Source: Flavobacteriia bacterium (GTDB lineage Bacteria; Bacteroidota; Bacteroidia; Flavobacteriales; Weeksellaceae). From it: a stretch of 45,510 nucleotides of DNA. The stretch spans positions 1-45,510 of the forward strand of contig JACFND010000019.1 of NCBI GenBank assembly GCA_019455045.1, read 5' to 3'. The number at the start of each line of letters is the position of its first letter. The stretch's first letter is position 1. A program made the translations under genes and the position numbers. Shown here piece by piece: positions 42,601-45,510 of this stretch. A model generated the notes under the pieces. The model was not told the DNA's origin and searched no databases. It worked only from the letters and a program-made list of their open reading frames with translations.

Positions 42601-44298
42601 ATGAAAAAGACAAAAAGATATTTGATCGGATTGATTTTGCTTCTGGCGATAATTGTCGGACTGTCAGAAACTTTTTACAAACGTTTCGACATGACCTACG
42701 ACAAGCGTTATACGCTGACCGAAACCACCAAAGAAATACTGAAAAGAGTTGACAAACCGTTGAATTTCAAATTACTGCTTGGCGGAGAATTGCCCGGTGA
42801 TTATCGGACTTTGAAGAATGAGATTTCTTTTATGCTCGATGAATTCAGAAACATCAATCCAAAAATATCTTATCAGTTTTCAGATCCGACCAAAGATTTT
42901 ACTTCTGATCAATTGCAGGAAGAAGGACTGACGCCGGCGCCGGTCAAAACCGACAAAGGCGTACTGAATGTCTATCCGTATGCATTTTTGAAATACGGTG
43001 AAAACGAAGGCTGGATGGAAACTCTGGTCGATGATCCGAGCCTGCCGTTTACCGAATTGGCAACTGCGACCACCGAGAAACTTGAATTTCTGTTTATGAA
43101 TCAGGTTCGGAAAATCAGTCAGATCGACCGGAAATCGATCGGTTTGATTGTTCATCACGACGAACTTCCAAAAATGTATCTCGAAGGCTTGGGAAGCGCA
43201 CTGTCTGAAAATTATGATGTAGAAGCTTACATCAATCCGATCAAAGATTCGACTTTCACTTTGAAACAATCGGATCTTGATTCGCTGAAAAAATTTGATG
43301 CGCTGATTGTTGCCAAACCGACACTTCCGTTTACAGATTCAGACAAACTGGTGCTTGATCAGTATGTGATGAACGGCGGAAAGATGATGTTTCTGACCGA
43401 AATGGTCGATGCCGAAATGGACAGCATTTTCAGAAGCGGAAAAATCGTCGCTTTTCCAAGAGATTTGAATCTGAACGACTTCTTTTTCAATTACGGAATG
43501 CGGATTATTCCGGCCATTGTCAAGGATGCTGAAGCTGCAAAAATCATTCTGGCCGACGGTGAAACGACTGCCGGAAATGTGAGCTATAACGCCTATACCT
43601 GGCCATATTTTGTCAGAGGATTCAAAGCAGCTGAGAGCCCGATTACCCAAACGGTCAATTCGGTTGAATTCAGATTTGCAAATCCGATCGAACTGCTCGA
43701 AAATCCGGATGTTAAACCGACGGTTTTGCTTGCGACTTCGCCCTTTACCTCGCTTCAGCCGTCAATGAGTTTTATCGAACTTGGCGAAGTGGATGATATT
43801 TCGCCCGAAGAATATCAGATGGGAAGAATCCCGATCGCTGTGCTGGCTGAAGGAAATTTCAAATCGATGTTTGCAGCAAGATATGAAAGAAAGGAAATTC
43901 CAAATTTCAAACCAGAAACCCAAAACGGAAAAATCATTTTGATTTCTGACGGTGATGTGGCCAAAAACGATATTGACATCATGACCGGCAGACCCATGCC
44001 GCTGGGTGCCGATAAATTTTCGAGACGACCGGATAATCCGAAGCAAAAACCGGTGACTTATGACAATCAGAATTTTCTGCTCAATTGTATCGATTATCTG
44101 GTCGGCGACACCGATTTTCTGAATCTGAAAAACAGAAAATTTGAAATTCCTGCTTTGAACGAAACCAAAGTCAGACTTGAGAAATCAGAATGGCAGCTGA
44201 TGAATCTGCTGATTCCTCTGAATCTGATTGTAATTCTCGGATTGATTTTCATTTTCAGCAGAAGAAGGAAATACCGGAAAATCCCAAAAATCAAATAA
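42601..44298 (+). CDS. gldG: Gliding motility-associated ABC transporter protein GldG
   Basis: 565 aa. N-terminal membrane helix (about 8-24), large periplasmic ABC-2 auxiliary domain (RFDMTYDKRYTLTETTKEIL at the start, ISYQFSDPTKDF, MNGGKMMFLTEMVDAEMDS), and a C-terminal helix (LLIPLNLIVILGLIFIFS) followed by a basic tail. Lies 26 nt after gldF in one operon. Confidence 0.92.
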   Translation: MKKTKRYLIGLILLLAIIVGLSETFYKRFDMTYDKRYTLTETTKEILKRVDKPLNFKLLLGGELPGDYRTLKNEISFMLDEFRNINPKISYQFSDPTKDFTSDQLQEEGLTPAPVKTDKGVLNVYPYAFLKYGENEGWMETLVDDPSLPFTELATATTEKLEFLFMNQVRKISQIDRKSIGLIVHHDELPKMYLEGLGSALSENYDVEAYINPIKDSTFTLKQSDLDSLKKFDALIVAKPTLPFTDSDKLVLDQYVMNGGKMMFLTEMVDAEMDSIFRSGKIVAFPRDLNLNDFFFNYGMRIIPAIVKDAEAAKIILADGETTAGNVSYNAYTWPYFVRGFKAAESPITQTVNSVEFRFANPIELLENPDVKPTVLLATSPFTSLQPSMSFIELGEVDDISPEEYQMGRIPIAVLAEGNFKSMFAARYERKEIPNFKPETQNGKIILISDGDVAKNDIDIMTGRPMPLGADKFSRRPDNPKQKPVTYDNQNFLLNCIDYLVGDTDFLNLKNRKFEIPALNETKVRLEKSEWQLMNLLIPLNLIVILGLIFIFSRRRKYRKIPKIK

Positions 44299-44333
44299 AT
44301 CCAAACCGACAGTACGGACAATTCAATATCGGA

Positions 44334-44969
44334 ATGATCAAAAGGCTAACAGACGAAATCAGTTTTCCGGATTATTCGGAAACGAGCATTGATGGGATTA
44401 TCGCCTATGGCGGTGATTTGAGTGTCGAACGGCTGAAACTCGCTTACAGCAAAGGAATTTTCCCGTGGTACAATCCCGATGAACCGATATTGTGGTGGTT
44501 TCCGGATCCGAGATTTGTGCTTTTTTCAAATGAATTGAGGGTTTCAAAATCAATGAAAAAGATATTGAAAGATGAGATTTTTGAATTTACTGAAAACAAA
44601 GCATTTGAACAGGTGATCGACAACTGTCAGAAAATTTACAGACCGGGACAGCACGGAACCTGGATTACCGAGGAGATGAAATCGTCATATATCGAACTGA
44701 ACCGGTTGGGAATTGCAAAAAGTTTTGAAGTATGGAAGAATGGTGAACTGGTCGGCGGTTTTTACGGAATTGAACAGCCACGGATTTTTTGCGGTGAAAG
44801 CATGTTTGCAAAAGTTTCAAATGCTTCAAAAGCAGGATTTATCAATTTTGTTCAGAAATACAGCAATCGTTATGAACTGATCGACTGTCAGGTTTATACG
44901 CCGCATCTGGAAAGTCTGGGTGCGAGAGAGATTTCGGCAAAAGAATTTGTGAAATATCTTGGTGAATAA
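44334..44969 (+). CDS. aat: Leucyl/phenylalanyl-tRNA--protein transferase
   Basis: 211 aa with start ATG 44334. It adds Leu or Phe to proteins with N-terminal Arg or Lys, marking them for ClpAP-type degradation (N-end rule). Diagnostic segments: GIIAYGGDLSVERLKLAYSK, GIFPWYNPDEPILWWFPDPR, HGTWITEEMKSSYIEL, SFEVWKNGELVGGFYGIE and FCGESMFAK. Lies 35 nt after gldG on the same strand, probably the same transcript. Confidence 0.95.
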   Translation: MIKRLTDEISFPDYSETSIDGIIAYGGDLSVERLKLAYSKGIFPWYNPDEPILWWFPDPRFVLFSNELRVSKSMKKILKDEIFEFTENKAFEQVIDNCQKIYRPGQHGTWITEEMKSSYIELNRLGIAKSFEVWKNGELVGGFYGIEQPRIFCGESMFAKVSNASKAGFINFVQKYSNRYELIDCQVYTPHLESLGAREISAKEFVKYLGE

Positions 44970-44990
44970 AGATTAAAACGGGTTTTTATT

Positions 44991-45404
44991 TCAGGATTTA
45001 AAAACCAACTCTTCAGGAGACAGAACCGGAATAATAGACTTTTTAAAATCTTTTATATTTCTGGTTACGATGCAATCAAGATTTTCAATTTTTGACGCAC
45101 AATAAATTTGAACAGCATCTTCAAAGTCCTTATAATCAGAACGAAGACTCATTTTTAAAATATCCGAATCCACAGCAATAACAGTCAGAAAATCAAATAA
45201 ATCGTATAATATTTCTTTCAGTAATTCTTCATTCTGATACTTTTTCAATAAATAATAAGTGGTTGCAATCGAATGAGAAGAAGTGAACAATTCAATGTCT
45301 TTTTGTTCTGCGCGACTGAAAATTTCGATTGCATATTTACTGAAAGGTCTTCTGTCGGCAATCAAATCGACGATGATATTTGTATCTGCAAAAATCCTTT
45401 TCAT
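44991..45404 (-). CDS. PIN-domain (VapC-like) toxin
   Basis: 137 aa. The PIN nuclease acidic residues include D7 (IFADTNIIVDLI) and the DFEDAVQ cluster; CIVTRNIKDFKKS and VLSPEELV are the usual C-terminal segments. Family members are RNases, often cutting tRNA or rRNA. The ATG overlaps the stop of an upstream antitoxin gene (ATGA), completing a type II toxin-antitoxin layout. Confidence 0.9.
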   Translation of the reverse strand: MKRIFADTNIIVDLIADRRPFSKYAIEIFSRAEQKDIELFTSSHSIATTYYLLKKYQNEELLKEILYDLFDFLTVIAVDSDILKMSLRSDYKDFEDAVQIYCASKIENLDCIVTRNIKDFKKSIIPVLSPEELVFKS

Positions 45405-45510
45405 AAATGTTTTTCCTCAAAATAAGAACGCAATTCTTTTTCTTCGTCAAAATCTTCGGGTAAACTGACCGATCCTACAATTTTCTTCAGTTTGGATGAT
45501 AAATTTCCTT
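45401..45510 (-). CDS. Partial antitoxin (DUF6364-like), cut by window edge
   Basis: The last 35 codons are readable on the minus strand: GNLSSKLKKIVGSVSLPEDF and then a charged end, EEKELRSYFEEKHL, and stop TGA at 45401-45403. The start lies beyond 45510. The pattern LKKIVGSVSLPEDFD matches C-termini of DUF6364-type antitoxins that accompany PIN toxins in Bacteroidota. ATGA overlap with the toxin. Confidence 0.75.
   Translation of the reverse strand, partial: GNLSSKLKKIVGSVSLPEDFDEEKELRSYFEEKHL

Noticed and set aside
1..45510. Prophage, insertion sequence or integrative element
   Set aside because: No transposase, integrase or phage structural gene was recognised; codon usage and promoter style look uniform.

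Overview
The window reads as a chromosomal segment of a Bacteroidota bacterium, most likely order Flavobacteriales (Weeksellaceae or Flavobacteriaceae; the genus cannot be fixed by eye). The grounds are two secreted proteins with type IX secretion (T9SS) C-terminal sorting tails, the gliding genes gldF and gldG, families such as DUF3822, DUF5522 and DUF4349, a trigger factor/ClpP/ClpX stretch, and repeated use of the Bacteroidota -7 promoter box TAnnTTTG just upstream of gene starts. Shine-Dalgarno sequences are essentially absent and several genes start with TTG or GTG. No prophage, insertion sequence, rRNA or CRISPR array was seen.

Layout. 1-403: dispersed repeat DNA, a nested palindrome and tRNA-Pro. 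404-6369: dGTPase and a large T9SS-exported subtilisin-like protease. 6433-8925 (minus): a kdsB-kdnB-LolA-like operon, suggesting that Kdo is oxidised (and perhaps aminated) for lipid A/LPS. 9048-12711: DUF4349 lipoprotein, DUF3822 protein overlapping rsmD, an RlpA-like protein and a YqeY-like protein. 12895-17733: trigger factor with a histidine-rich tail, clpP, a membrane-protein pair (197-aa unknown plus HTTM protein) and clpX. 17853-21555: a T9SS cargo protein, a 71-aa protein with a PID-TM-basic tail, and a TlpA-like thioredoxin.

21603-34967 is a tightly packed surface-polysaccharide locus on the plus strand: two polysaccharide deacetylases, a left-handed-beta-helix acetyltransferase, a formyltransferase, four glycosyltransferases, an EpsG/Wzy-type polymerase, a WecA-like phosphosugar transferase, a Wza-type export lipoprotein, a Wzc-type tyrosine autokinase with a Gly-Tyr tail, and a short Bac_transf sugar-phosphate transferase. 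No Wzx flippase and no nucleotide-sugar synthesis genes are present, so the pathway depends on genes elsewhere. An internal promoter precedes the export/kinase part.

35060-37605 is a nitrosative-stress/di-iron group: group III truncated hemoglobin, SAM methyltransferase, RIC-type Fe-S repair protein and a hemerythrin-like protein, with a palindrome at one promoter. 37609-40953 holds a lone glycosyltransferase, DUF5522, PhoH, a SAM hydrolase-family protein and a GNAT protein. 41044-41618 is a RHH/MazF toxin-antitoxin pair with an inverted repeat over its promoter, followed by 22-bp tandem repeats. 41846-44969 is gldF-gldG-aat. The window ends inside a minus-strand VapC-like toxin operon whose antitoxin is cut by the edge.
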